Assembly (NCBI GenBank): GCA_946478235.1
Contig: CAMLBF010000003.1
Span: 186,001 to 250,000 of the forward strand
Direction of reading: 5' to 3'
DNA length: 64,000 nt
From: an uncultured Bartonella sp.
GTDB taxonomy: Bacteria; Pseudomonadota; Alphaproteobacteria; Rhizobiales; Rhizobiaceae
The translations under genes and the position numbers were made by a program. Numbering within the stretch: the first letter of the stretch is position 1; each line of letters begins with the position of its first letter. Of the stretch, positions 37,236 through 49,165 are shown one piece after another. The notes below the pieces were generated by a model. That model did not search any database. It was not told where the DNA came from and saw only the letters and a program-made list of their open reading frames with translations.

Positions 37236-37727
37236 ATGGTATCTAAACGCCTCAGCCACCAAACTGGTCACCGAAGAAAATTTCTGGCTATCATTGATGA
37301 AACTCCAGAGTGTCGGCGAGCTGTCGAATATGCATCAAGGCGCGCTAAAAATACAAACGGTGCACTTGTTTTATTATACATTATAGATAGCTCTGAATTT
37401 CAAAATTTTCTTGGTGTTGGAGATATTATGCGTGCTGAAGCGCAGGAACGGGCGCATGCAACTCTTGCTCAAATAAAAACTGAAGTTTGCGATATTGTCG
37501 GTATAGAGCCTGAAACAATTATCTGCGAAGGGCAAAAAGCTGATCAAATTGCACGTGTCATCAATGATGACCAGGATATTGCCGTGTTGATCCTTGCCGC
37601 AGGAGCAAGCATTGATGGACCGGGACCTTTGGTGCAGTCTATCGCCTCTAAGGGAAGTGCTTTTTCCATACCTGTTACAATCATTCCTGATGGGCTTAGT
37701 GACGAAGACATCGATTCTGTCACTTAA
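37236..37727 (+). CDS. Universal stress protein (UspA family)
   Basis: A 163-residue cytoplasmic UspA-domain protein. It shows the family pattern from FLAIIDETPECRRAVEYASRR to the C-terminal ATP-binding-like loop LAAGASIDGPGPLVQSIASKG. Such proteins are induced under stress and dimerise; the specific task is unknown. It stands alone between trpS and the NfuA-like gene. The ATG at 37236 follows GAAGAG. Confidence 0.85.
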   Translation: MVSKRLSHQTGHRRKFLAIIDETPECRRAVEYASRRAKNTNGALVLLYIIDSSEFQNFLGVGDIMRAEAQERAHATLAQIKTEVCDIVGIEPETIICEGQKADQIARVINDDQDIAVLILAAGASIDGPGPLVQSIASKGSAFSIPVTIIPDGLSDEDIDSVT

Positions 37728-37901
37728 ACGGCATAATTGTGATTTGGTTGGTTAAATATCAGACCATTTGACAAAGAAATAAGATGCATGGAAATAAAAT
37801 GATTGTTGATTTCCTCTTGAAAAGAGGACTATTTAAATCGCATATTTGAAATAATCGCCAAACGGCACCTTTCATATCCTTGACCATGAAAAGGATTTAA
37901 T

Positions 37902-38474
37902 ATGTTTATCCAAACAGAAAATACCCCAAATCCGGCAACACTTAAGTTTCTGCCAGGGCGAGTCGTTCTTGAAAACGGCGTTGTTGAATTTCGCGATAAA
38001 GAAAGTGCTGTTGATCGCTCACAATTGGCCGCAAAATTATTTGCGATTCCTGGAGTGACTAGTGTCTTCTTTGGATATGATTTTATTACCGTTACCAAGA
38101 ATGACAGTGAGTGGCGCCATCTGAAACCGGCTATATTGGGTACGATTATGGAGCATTTCATGTCAAATGCACCAGTTATGGACCATCATACCGATGCACC
38201 GGATAGCAAAGCGGGAGAAGAGTTTTTCGCTGAAGAAGATAAAGATATTGTCGATACAATAAAGGAACTGATCGAAACCCGTGTAAGACCAGCAGTCGCA
38301 AATGATGGCGGTGACATAACTTTTCGTGGTTTTGAAAACGGCGTTGTTTACTTGAATATGCGCGGCGCCTGCTCTGGGTGTCCTTCTTCGACTGCAACCT
38401 TGAAACACGGTATTGAAAATCTTCTACGCCATTTTGTTCCTGAAGTTTTAGGCGTCGAGGCAATGCCGCTTTAA
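37902..38474 (+). CDS. NfuA-like Fe-S cluster scaffold (NifU family)
   Basis: A 190-residue protein with two parts. The N-terminal Nfu domain spans about 1-90 and starts MFIQTENTPNPATLKFLPG. The C-terminal NifU-like domain has the cluster-binding CxxC in GACSGCPSSTATLKHGIENL (about 155-174). It acts as a carrier of [4Fe-4S] clusters to client enzymes. AAAAGGA precedes the ATG. The mitochondrial homologue NFU1 has the same two-domain plan, in line with an alphaproteobacterium. Confidence 0.92.
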   Translation: MFIQTENTPNPATLKFLPGRVVLENGVVEFRDKESAVDRSQLAAKLFAIPGVTSVFFGYDFITVTKNDSEWRHLKPAILGTIMEHFMSNAPVMDHHTDAPDSKAGEEFFAEEDKDIVDTIKELIETRVRPAVANDGGDITFRGFENGVVYLNMRGACSGCPSSTATLKHGIENLLRHFVPEVLGVEAMPL

Positions 38475-38812
38475 TAGAAAAATGCTTTAACAGGCAAATG
38501 AATACTCAAGTTATAAAGCTTAGCTTAATTGCTTGACTTTGTCCGTTATTGTTTTGTTTGTTTTCGATGAGTATCAGATTGTAGCAAACCTGTGAGAACG
38601 GGGGCTGTCCGTTGATCGGATTTATCTATTTGGCTTGGTATATTTAGTCCCCAGATTTTCTCAAGTCTTCAAAACACTCAAGCAACATTCTGCAATTATT
38701 AAAAACCCCAACCAATCAATGATTTTGTTGGCAAACTTTTAAAAAAATTGCATGAGAAAATAATATTTTTTCTGCACCAATAAATAAATTATAAAAAAAA
38801 TCTGTCGCCTCC

Positions 38813-38841
38813 TTGACATCTAAAGGGTCAATTTTTATCTC
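38813..38841 (+). promoter_or_regulatory. groESL promoter
   Basis: TTGACA at 38813-38818 and TATCTC at 38836-38841 are 17 bases apart. Transcription would start just ahead of or within the CIRCE box, the usual arrangement for HrcA repression. Confidence 0.75.
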
Positions 38842-38851
38842 TTGTGGTGAG

Positions 38852-38878
38852 TTAGCACTCTCGGTGTTAGAGTGCTAA
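38852..38878 (+). promoter_or_regulatory. CIRCE operator (HrcA binding site)
   Basis: TTAGCACTC, nine bases, GAGTGCTAA: a perfect match to the CIRCE consensus. It implies that groESL is repressed by HrcA and released on heat shock. The hrcA gene is not in the window. Confidence 0.97.
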
Positions 38879-38940
38879 TAGGGGTTAACCCCCTTAATAT
38901 TGAGCTTAATTCGTATTGTAATAGTTTAAGGGTTCATAAC

Positions 38941-39237
38941 ATGGCTAAGACCAAATTCCGCCCACTTCACGATCGCGTAGTCGTTCGTCGGGTTGAATCA
39001 GAAGAAAAAACCGCTGGTGGCATCATTATTCCTGACACAGCAAAAGAGAAGCCGCAAGAAGGCGAAGTTCTCGCTGTTGGCCCAGGTGCTCGCGATGAAA
39101 GCGGCAAGCTTGTTGCTCTTGATGTAAAAGCAGGCGACCGCGTGTTGTTTGGTAAATGGTCAGGTACAGAAGTCAAGCTAGACGGCGAAGATGTACTGAT
39201 TATGAAAGAATCCGATATTATGGGTATTCTCGGCTAA
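38941..39237 (+). CDS. groES: Co-chaperonin GroES
   Basis: GroES (98 residues) caps the GroEL ring. The N-terminus [19 protein letters not shown], the mobile loop around [16 protein letters not shown] and the C-terminus [14 protein letters not shown]-like end are complete (here [14 protein letters not shown]). The ATG at 38941 is the family start; an in-frame ATG 23 codons upstream falls within the CIRCE box and is not credible. It is cotranscribed with groEL, 60 bases downstream. Confidence 0.98.
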   Translation: MAKTKFRPLHDRVVVRRVESEEKTAGGIIIPDTAKEKPQEGEVLAVGPGARDESGKLVALDVKAGDRVLFGKWSGTEVKLDGEDVLIMKESDIMGILG

Positions 39238-39297
39238 TCGCCTTTTTCCCATAAATCCTACCAATCTATTCCGGGATATATCCCAAGGAGAAATTAA

Positions 39298-40932
<1,635 letters not shown>

Positions 40933-40957
40933 TCAAGTCCTATACAATAATAAATTT

Positions 40958-40984
40958 AAACGGGCCTTCGGGCCCGTTTTTTTA
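40958..40984 (+). terminator. Terminator after groEL
   Basis: AAACGGGCC-TTCG-GGCCCGTTT, a nine-pair stem with a stable UUCG tetraloop, followed by a T run. A textbook intrinsic terminator for the groESL operon. Confidence 0.95.
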
Positions 40985-41278
40985 TAACCAGTTTTTGAAA
41001 TAATACTGTCGTCACTGACCCATAATTAATGCTAACGAGTTGTTTTGATCTTCCAGCATCGCAAATGTTATTTTCAGCATCTTGAATGCCTTCTACAACA
41101 TCGTTGCGTCTAACAATTAATATATTTTCTGTAATTGAATTTAATGAAAAAAATAAATCACCCAGCAACCTAATTTATTTTGTGCGGGTTATTAAAAGTT
41201 ATCAATCGGATTCACATCATTAAAGGTTCATCACGATAAAATTATGCCTTAGGCACTTTCATTGATGATAAATAAAGT

Positions 41279-41310
41279 GATCCGGTCGAAGGGATGTTTT
41301 CGACCGGATC
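41279..41310. repeat. Hairpin of repeat unit 1
   Basis: GATCCGGTCGAA and TTCGACCGGATC, a perfect 12-bp stem with an eight-base loop. Compared with the equivalent hairpins of units 2 and 3 the C-G pair at position 5 is replaced there by A-T, with both sides changed together. Confidence 0.85.
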
Positions 41311-41615
41311 TTATAGGCTGTTGTGTTCAAAGTTGCGGGGCCAAAAACTCAACGAGCCTAATCTTTTTATGACCTATTTTTAAAACAACGTCTTTTCCAG
41401 TTTCTCGCTTCATTAAATAGGTAGATGTCACCAAATTCATTATTTGAGATGACCTCTCGATAGAGAATTTAGAATTAGGTTCATCAACCAATAAACGCTC
41501 ACTTTTATCTTCATGAGGTCATTTTGATTGAGGATCTCCTTTATACTTCATGTGAGAAGTATAAGAACTTCCGTGTATCAAACCCTTGTCTCTACCTATT
41601 CAACTTCAGCTTTCC

Positions 41616-42141
41616 CCTGTCTATTTTCCCCAAAATACCGCATATGACCTGCACGCTAAGCAAAAGCGCTAATGTATATGCGGCAATCCATTGTTTCATT
41701 TAGAACATCTCATTCCCATGACTAAATCTTGAAAATAGAATGCCCTAATCTTTGTTCTGGATCAGGTCGAAAGATTTAATCTTTCGACCTGACCACTAGG
41801 CAACCAAGTTTAGGGTTGCGGGGCCCTAACTCAATTGTCCTATTTGATAAAACAGTTGCACTTGGATGAAGAGCGTCCGTGAATTTTGTTACTAACTTGA
41901 ACTTTGTCACTAATAGGATAAACACAACTCCATAATGTCACCTATTTATGTAACCAAATATAAAAATGGTTTGCAAAGTTTCGAGCACGATAACCCTCAA
42001 CGGAAATTCAATTTCCGCTAAATTGCCATATCAATCGTGGAAATGCCTAAAAGTTGTCTTATTCTGACTACTTCAGACGAACTTCCAATTCATTTTATGA
42101 CCAGTTACGATTTCTGAACACCCAATCAGTCCAAAATTCCC
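41616..42141. repeat. Repeat unit 2
   Basis: About 526 bases. It starts CCTGTCTATTTTCCCC and contains the inverted repeat CCGCATAT/ATATGCGG (41638-41645, 41676-41683) and the long hairpin at 41762-41792. The GGTTGCGGGGCCCTAAC block and the GAAGAGCGTCCGTGAA block follow. It is the closest relative of unit 3, which follows directly. Confidence 0.82.
41762..41792. repeat. Hairpin of repeat unit 2
   Basis: TCAGGTCGAAAGAT and ATCTTTCGACCTGA form 14 perfect pairs around a three-base loop. It has no T run on either strand, so it does not look like an ordinary terminator. Confidence 0.85.
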
Positions 42142-42162
42142 CCTGTCTATTTCCCCAAAATA

Positions 42163-42209
42163 CCGCATATGACCTTTACATTAGACACATTCGCTAATGT
42201 AATATGCGG
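42163..42209. repeat. Composite inverted repeat in unit 3
   Basis: CCGCATAT + TACATTAG on the left pair with CTAATGTA + ATATGCGG on the right, 16 pairs in all, interrupted by a six-base bulge on the left arm and closed by a nine-base loop. Unit 2 keeps the outer CCGCATAT/ATATGCGG part. Confidence 0.8.
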
Positions 42210-42285
42210 CAATCCATTGTCTCATTTAGAACATCCCATTCCTATGAATAAGTCTTGAAAATAGAATGTCCTAATCTGTGTTCTG

Positions 42286-42320
42286 GATCAGGTCGAAAGA
42301 AAAAATCTTTCGACCTGATC
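42286..42320. repeat. Hairpin of repeat unit 3
   Basis: GATCAGGTCGAAAGA and TCTTTCGACCTGATC form 15 perfect pairs with an AAAAA loop. It corresponds to the hairpins at 41279 and 41762; the fourth unit has only a decayed version at 42775-42806. Confidence 0.85.
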
Positions 42321-43944
42321 ACTAGGCAATCAAGTTTAAGGTTGCGGGGCCCTAACCCAATTGTCCTATTAGATAAACCAGTTTTACGTAGATGAAGAGC
42401 GTCCGTGAACTTTCCCATAACAGAATGAACACAACTCCTTAGTGCCACCTATTTATCGAACCAAATATAAAAATGGTTTACAAAGTTCTGAGCATGAAAG
42501 CTCAAGCGGAAAGTTCAATTCCATTAAACAGCCATACCAATCGCGGAAATATGTAAAAACCGTCTTGTAAAAACTATTTACAGCAAATTTCCATTCAACT
42601 TTATGACTAGTTACGATTTTTGAACGCCCAATCAGTCCAAAATCTCCCTATTCAATATCTCCAAGTGACGGCGAGTGACTATAAATCAAAAAATAACTTG
42701 ACTTAAATGCCCTCTGAAAGCCCGTTTTAACGAGTCAATTCATCCTCAGCTTACTCAAAAACTTTGCACCTCAAGATCCGACTGGAAAAATACTTCCAAC
42801 CTGATCGATAGACTAAGAGGTTTAGAGTTGCGGAGTTCTAACCCAACCGTTCTATTTAACAAACATTAATCTTATATGATGGAAGTTCTTTGCAATTTAA
42901 CATAATGACAAAGCATTTTGAACATCTTTGCGGGATAAACCCCAATGTTAAATACCTGCAAAACAAGAATCAAGGTTCATTATATCACCTTTAAAATCTT
43001 GCCAATCACATACAAGCAATAGAAACTGCGTTAACATATCACGTCAAATTAACGCATCTTGTTCCTAAATTAGCTTATAATTTAATATGACTTCCGAACA
43101 CCCAATCTGTTCGACTCCCCTATTCTAACAAACATTTCGCATCACCATACAAAATGCAAAATTGATATTATATTCCGTTATTTCCACTTTCGTGGCCATA
43201 TAACGTAACTTGCCGGTTCATACCAATTTATATCTCTCACCATAACTCACAAATTTAACCGATGAATCCCCTTTTTGATAAATCGATTAAACCAAAAAGA
43301 TAATATGTCTCTCGCCATTTTATCCCTTATTCTCTTTTATATCATTAGCCGTATAATATGTCAGCTTTTTTTTCTAAGATATAAACATATTTTTTTACCG
43401 CATTATGCTCCATGTAGACACAGCAAATAACGTATGACTAAAACAGAATACGCACATCTTATCTACAAGCAAACAATTAAAAATACCAATCAAATAAAAA
43501 CAAAATATCTTATTTCTATAGATGTTTCTTTTATAACAACATAAAAATAAAAATACAAATAAAAAATTAATCGGATAAGAAATTTATATTATATTTTTTA
43601 TACAAATTTTACTCGATTAATTCTTTTACTCAAAAAAACACTCTTTTAAATATTGTAAGCAAACACAATTATTTATGAAGCCCCACTTATTACAAACTAG
43701 ACAAAATCACCATTATTTTTGCCTCTATATGCTGTTCATTCATCACCAAACTTCCATAAGGTGCATTTCATATTATGTCACCATCTTTGACGGCTTGTTT
43801 TGAATACAATTTGCAGGGTATGATTACCGATAAATACGATTCCACACCCTCGCAATTTGGATGAAAAGCAATATGGCAAATTAATACTGAAACTATCATT
43901 CGCTCTTTGCGCCATACCGTAAAGTCATAATAAATACAGCAACA

Positions 43945-44088
43945 TTGGACACATTAAGGCTATGCTAGTCTAGAATCACACGCAACGACACACCGTTCGC
44001 GCTTAAAAGTCAGAATAGTGTAACAGTTCTAATGTTGTTTTAGCATTGCACTCTCCTAAATTACCGGATGCTTAAGCTTCCGTTTTTT
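43945..44088 (+). ncRNA. Possible small RNA or leader RNA ending at an intrinsic terminator
   Basis: There is no ORF upstream of the strong terminator at 44065-44088, so a short untranslated transcript must be ending there. TTGGAC at 43945 with TATGCT/TAGTCT/TAGAAT around 43961-43976 may be its promoter, but spacing is not ideal and the 5' end is a guess. In Bartonella henselae, Brt RNAs of about 200 bases lie directly upstream of helix-turn-helix Trp genes; the layout here is the same. Sequence homology to Brt was not tested. Confidence 0.42.
44065..44088 (+). terminator. First terminator upstream of the XRE gene
   Basis: CGGATGC-TTAA-GCTTCCG (one T-T mismatch in the stem) followed by six T. 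It lies 101 bases before the XRE start codon with no gene in front of it. Confidence 0.8.
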
Positions 44089-44106
44089 GAGTGTTTTATT
44101 CAACAT

Positions 44107-44125
44107 CTGTCGGTTTTTCTGACAG
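44107..44125 (+). repeat. Hairpin between the two leader terminators
   Basis: CTGTC/GACAG stem with a nine-base loop that contains a T run. It could be part of an alternative fold of the XRE leader. Confidence 0.4.
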
Positions 44126-44149
44126 TCGAAGTACAGTTAAACCAATACT

Positions 44150-44172
44150 CCTATTTTGTAAATAGGTTTTTT
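44150..44172 (+). terminator. Second terminator, directly before the XRE ribosome site
   Basis: CCTATTT-TGT-AAATAGG, seven perfect pairs, followed by six T; the T run ends 17 bases before the start codon and 7 bases before the GAGG Shine-Dalgarno. Most transcripts would stop before the gene unless the stem is prevented from forming, which is the layout of an attenuator. Confidence 0.78.
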
Positions 44173-44189
44173 GTGTTTTGAGGTTTTTT

Positions 44190-44630
44190 ATGGCTAGACC
44201 GGAAAACGAGGCGAAAACTGCGCTTGGAAATAGACTTAGATCTGTCAGAAAAGCTGTTGGTGATCCAGACCGATCGACATTTGCGAAAAGCATTGGAATT
44301 TCAAAAAATTCTTTAGCAGCATATGAACGTGGAGAAAATGAACCTACCGCATCTACTTTGGCTGCCTATGCGTCTAATTATGGTGTTTGTTTGCAATGGC
44401 TTATCACTGGTGAAAGTGAAATGTTTTCGTCTGCACAATTTTGTTTACAGGGTGCATGTATTTTAGACAAAGATGTTATGAAAATTGCCATTGAGGCCGT
44501 CGAAGAAGGTGTTGGTGAACGTCGTTTTCCGGCGGATAAAAAAGCAAAACTTATTTTATTGGGGTACGATCTTATTTTAAAAGATAAATCAAATCGCACA
44601 AATGTTATAGAGTTAGCTCGTTCCGTTTAA
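44190..44630 (+). CDS. XRE-family helix-turn-helix regulator
   Basis: A 146-residue DNA-binding protein. The lambda-repressor-like helix-turn-helix domain spans about residues 12-72 (GNRLRSVRKAVG, then FAKSIGISKNSLAAYERGEN). The C-terminal half (about 80-146) is a helical domain without a LexA-type peptidase. GAGG lies six bases before the ATG; a TTG four codons upstream is less likely. Two intrinsic terminators precede it, so expression is probably low or conditional. It resembles the Trp regulators that follow Brt RNAs in Bartonella; it could also be a prophage relic, but no phage genes are near. Confidence 0.87.
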   Translation: MARPENEAKTALGNRLRSVRKAVGDPDRSTFAKSIGISKNSLAAYERGENEPTASTLAAYASNYGVCLQWLITGESEMFSSAQFCLQGACILDKDVMKIAIEAVEEGVGERRFPADKKAKLILLGYDLILKDKSNRTNVIELARSV

Positions 44631-45261
44631 CCCAAGTCATATTCCTTAAAGCCTTTTAGGGCCCCGTACTTGAGGGAATATATGTATATGAACAATTTTA
44701 AATGCCAATGAATGTTTACAATTCTGTTCATATGTTTGCCGGAAAATATCAGACTTATTTTGTATGATATTTATCAAACTTAACTTCCATTCAAACCACT
44801 TCGTTTATGTCATAGTGATATGAGTTTGTTTCCTAAAAGCTACAATATGACAACGTTCCGAATGGCTTAGCTTCAAATATGATATGATGAGAAACATGTA
44901 TGTTGGCCACTGTTGCATAGGAAGCTAATCAGCAAACTTATTGCAATTTTACAGCTTTATATTTTTGTAGCTTATTACCAAACTATTTAAAACATATCAT
45001 CATTTATCACTGCATGTTTCATATGGATAATTTGAAATTCAGTTAGACGATTTTAGCTTGGTTACATGTCTTTTCTAGTCTTAACAAAAGCCTTCAAGAG
45101 AACCTATCGTTTCAATATCGTCGAGCGGCACACTTTTTTCGCATAACTGCATAATTCGCATAACTGTAAAAAAGGTGATCAAATAATTCACTTTCTTGCT
45201 ATAGGCCTTTTCACTCTACGATTGTTGTTCTATCGTTGCTGCATAGAAGAGGAGTTATAGC
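44631..45261. other. Spacer between the XRE gene and fumC
   Basis: A 631-base AT-rich spacer with no supported gene. A partial direct repeat CGCATAACTG occurs twice near 45140-45165, ahead of fumC. I see no tRNA, no terminator with a clear stem after the XRE gene, and no clear promoter boxes for fumC. Confidence 0.45.
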
Positions 45262-46650
45262 ATGGCAAATACGCGTACTGAAACAGATACATTTGGTGCA
45301 ATCGACGTCCCGTCCGATCATTATTGGGGAGCCCAGACAGAACGTTCTTTGCGTAATTTTAAAATTGGTGGTGAAAAACAACCAATTCCATTAATACATG
45401 CTTTAGGTATTATTAAAAAAGCTGCAGCTATGGCCAATATGAAAGCTGGTAAACTATCACCAGACCTCGGCAAAGCAATTATCGCAGCAGCCGATGAAGT
45501 CATTGATGGTAAGCTTGATGATAACTTTCCTCTGGTTGTTTGGCAGACCGGATCCGGCACGCAAACCAATATGAATGTGAATGAAGTTATCTCTAATCGG
45601 GCAATTGAAATGCTTGGTGGAGAAATGGGATCGAAAAAGCCAATTCACCCTAACGACCACGTCAATATGAGCCAGTCTTCCAATGATTCATTTCCGACGG
45701 CCATTCACATCGCTGCAGCAATGCAAACAGTAACAAAACTATTTCCGGCAATTGACCACCTAACTGCAGCTTTAAAAGACAAAGAAAAGCAATTTGAAAA
45801 AATTATAAAAATTGGTCGTACCCATACACAAGATGCAACGCCAGTTACTCTCGGGCAGGAATTTTCTGGATATCGTGCTGCTTTGGAACATAATCGCGTG
45901 CGCATTGAAATGGCGCTACAAGATGTGACCAAGCTAGCACAAGGTGGCACCGCTGTAGGAACCGGCCTTAATGCCCCAATCGGTTTTGATCAAACCTTTG
46001 TTGAAGCTGTGACTGACATAACAGGTGTTGCGTTTAAAACTGCTGAAAATAAATTTGAAGCATTGGCTAGCCATGGTGCAATTACAAATTTCCACGGCAG
46101 CTTAAATGCGCTTGCGACAGATTTGTTTAAAATAGCAAATGATATTCGCTTTTTAGGCTCAGGCCCAAGATGCGGTCTTGGTGAATTGAGTCTTCCGGAA
46201 AATGAACCTGGCTCATCAATCATGCCAGGCAAGGTAAACCCAACGCAATGTGAAGCGATGACGATGGTTGCCTGTCAGGTTTTTGGCAATGAAACAACAG
46301 TCACCGTTGCGGCTAGCCAAGGCCATTTCGAGTTAAACGTATATAAGCCGGTGATTGCATATAACGTTCTGCAATCAATCAAGATATTATCTGATTGCAT
46401 GGTTTCTTTTGCTGACCACTGCGTTGAAGGCATCAAAGCCAATGAAGAGCGTATTCACGATCTTCTAGAAAAATCATTAATGCTTGTTACTGCACTTGCG
46501 CCAGCCATTGGTTATGACAAAGCAGCAAAAATTGCCAAAACAGCACATAAAAATGGCACAACATTGCGAGAAGAAGCTTTGAACGCTGGTGTTTCTGAAG
46601 AAGATTATAACCGTCTTGTCAGACCGGAAGATATGATCCACCCAAAATAA
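45262..46650 (+). CDS. fumC: Class II fumarate hydratase FumC
   Basis: FumC (462 residues) interconverts fumarate and malate in the citric acid cycle without an iron-sulfur cluster. The superfamily signature [16 protein letters not shown] and the substrate-binding stretches [17 protein letters not shown] and [18 protein letters not shown] are intact. GAGGAG precedes the ATG. The gene is monocistronic and ends at a strong bidirectional terminator. Confidence 0.97.
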   Translation: MANTRTETDTFGAIDVPSDHYWGAQTERSLRNFKIGGEKQPIPLIHALGIIKKAAAMANMKAGKLSPDLGKAIIAAADEVIDGKLDDNFPLVVWQTGSGTQTNMNVNEVISNRAIEMLGGEMGSKKPIHPNDHVNMSQSSNDSFPTAIHIAAAMQTVTKLFPAIDHLTAALKDKEKQFEKIIKIGRTHTQDATPVTLGQEFSGYRAALEHNRVRIEMALQDVTKLAQGGTAVGTGLNAPIGFDQTFVEAVTDITGVAFKTAENKFEALASHGAITNFHGSLNALATDLFKIANDIRFLGSGPRCGLGELSLPENEPGSSIMPGKVNPTQCEAMTMVACQVFGNETTVTVAASQGHFELNVYKPVIAYNVLQSIKILSDCMVSFADHCVEGIKANEERIHDLLEKSLMLVTALAPAIGYDKAAKIAKTAHKNGTTLREEALNAGVSEEDYNRLVRPEDMIHPK

Positions 46651-46696
46651 TCTAATTTGTTAGCTTATTCAAAAACTACGCATTGATATAAATGGA

Positions 46697-46733
46697 AAAG
46701 GCTCTGATAGTATTTGCTATCAGAGCCTTTTTA
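46697..46733. terminator. Bidirectional terminator between fumC and pgm
   Basis: AAAGGCTCTGATAG/CTATCAGAGCCTTT, 14 perfect pairs with a six-base loop and T-rich flanks on both strands. It separates the convergent genes fumC and pgm. Confidence 0.9.
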
Positions 46734-46767
46734 TGAAGCCGAATAGTATCAAGCTATCATCTTAATA

Positions 46768-48432
<1,665 letters not shown>

Positions 48433-48586
48433 TTAAAGCGATTAGTCGCAAATATCGAGTGCTAATTTCACAATCTTCTGTGTGTTGACTTGCAACTATG
48501 CGAGCAATCCCTTACGTTGGAGAAGTGAATTCCGGCTCACATCACTGTTGATAAAATAGATATAAGATAAATACAGGAGCAAATAA

Positions 48587-49111
48587 ATGATCGGAAAAAA
48601 AGTCCCAGATGTTACATTCCATACGCGCGTTCGTGATGAATCGATTGGCGGTTCAAACCCTTATCGTTGGCAAGAAGTAACAACTGATGAATATTTTAAG
48701 GGAAAACGCGTTGTGCTATTTTCCTTGCCAGGTGCTTTCACACCGACTTGCTCGACATTTCAATTGCCGGATTTCGAAAAGCTTTACCCTGAATTCAAAG
48801 AACTGGGTATTGACGAAATTTACTGCCTTGCAGTCAATGATGCTTTCGTTATGAATGCATGGGGCAGACATAACAACCTTCAGCACGTAAAGCTCATTCC
48901 AGATGGTAATGGTGAATTTACCCGTAAAATGGGCATGCTCGTTGCCAAATATAACCTTGGCTTTGGAATGCGTTCATGGCGTTATGCTGCTGTGGTTAAC
49001 GACGGTGTTATTGAAAAATGGTTTGAGGAAAAAGGTTTCTCTGATAATTGCGAAACCGATCCATATGGCGAATCTTCACCACAAAACATTTTGAAAGTTT
49101 TAAAAGCCTAA
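48587..49111 (+). CDS. Peroxiredoxin of the Prx5 type
   Basis: A 174-residue thiol peroxidase. The peroxidatic cysteine is Cys55 in PGAFTPTCS. Further cysteines near residue 81 (EIYCLAVND) and in DNCETDPYG could resolve the sulfenic acid. No glutaredoxin domain is fused, unlike some Prx5 proteins. It reduces hydrogen and organic peroxides using glutathione or thioredoxin systems. AGGAGC precedes the ATG. It has its own terminator and divergent control from pgm. Confidence 0.93.
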   Translation: MIGKKVPDVTFHTRVRDESIGGSNPYRWQEVTTDEYFKGKRVVLFSLPGAFTPTCSTFQLPDFEKLYPEFKELGIDEIYCLAVNDAFVMNAWGRHNNLQHVKLIPDGNGEFTRKMGMLVAKYNLGFGMRSWRYAAVVNDGVIEKWFEEKGFSDNCETDPYGESSPQNILKVLKA

Positions 49112-49123
49112 GAGTATAGGTTT

Positions 49124-49147
49124 AGCTCCCTCAATCATGAGGGAGCT
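49124..49147 (+). terminator. Hairpin terminator after the peroxiredoxin gene
   Basis: AGCTCCCTCA/TGAGGGAGCT, ten perfect pairs with loop ATCA, then ATCGTTATTG, a weak T tail. Some read-through into the following small genes is possible. Confidence 0.7.
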
Positions 49148-49165
49148 ATCGTTATTGTGGGGTCT

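Larger units (their letters stand above)
38475..38940. other. Spacer with the groESL control region
   Basis: A 466-base spacer. Its first 330 bases are AT-rich and show no ORF or RNA gene that I can support. Its last 130 bases hold the groES promoter, CIRCE box and leader, annotated separately. Confidence 0.5.
42142..42650. repeat. Repeat unit 3
   Basis: A near copy of unit 2, about 509 bases. It has the same order of blocks: CCGCATAT/ATATGCGG inverted repeat at 42163-42209, now extended by TACATTAG/CTAATGTA; long hairpin at 42286-42320; GGTTGCGGGGCCCTAAC; GAAGAGCGTCCGTGAA. An incidental 68-codon minus-strand ORF in it is not shared by unit 2. Confidence 0.82.
41220..43125. repeat. Array of four degraded ~0.5-kb tandem units
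   Basis: The landmark GTTGCG recurs at 41332, 41815, 42341 and 42827, spacings of 483, 526 and 486 bases. Each is preceded by a hairpin in the same relative place. A junction motif CCCAATC recurs at 42121, 42627 and 43101. The second and third units (about 41616-42141 and 42142-42650) are close copies; the first and fourth are strongly diverged. The boundaries of the outer units are approximate. The units do not encode a shared protein frame. Confidence 0.8.
40985..44189. other. 3.2-kb gene desert between groEL and the XRE regulator
   Basis: No ORF in this stretch has a credible ribosome site or protein-like composition. It holds four degraded tandem units (about 41220-43125) with strong hairpins. 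An extremely AT-rich segment (about 43270-43720) follows, and then a leader region with two intrinsic terminators in front of the XRE gene. The few ORFs of 60-70 codons here overlap the repeats or a terminator and look like chance. Confidence 0.7.

Noticed and set aside
40956-41168. 70-codon minus-strand ORF after groEL
   Set aside because: It starts with TTG without a ribosome site and its last codons are the groEL terminator; I could not tie it to a family. A decayed gene fragment remains possible.
42163-42209. Possible dif/XerCD site in the repeat units (CGCATAT..ATATGCG)
   Set aside because: The spacing and right arm do not fit the usual dif layout, and it occurs in more than one copy with a long insert between arms.
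42242-42448. 68-codon minus-strand ORF in repeat unit 3
   Set aside because: The close copy in unit 2 does not keep the frame, so it is probably chance.
41220-43125. CRISPR array
   Set aside because: Repeat units are about 500 bases, not 25-40, spacing is not uniform, and there are no cas genes.
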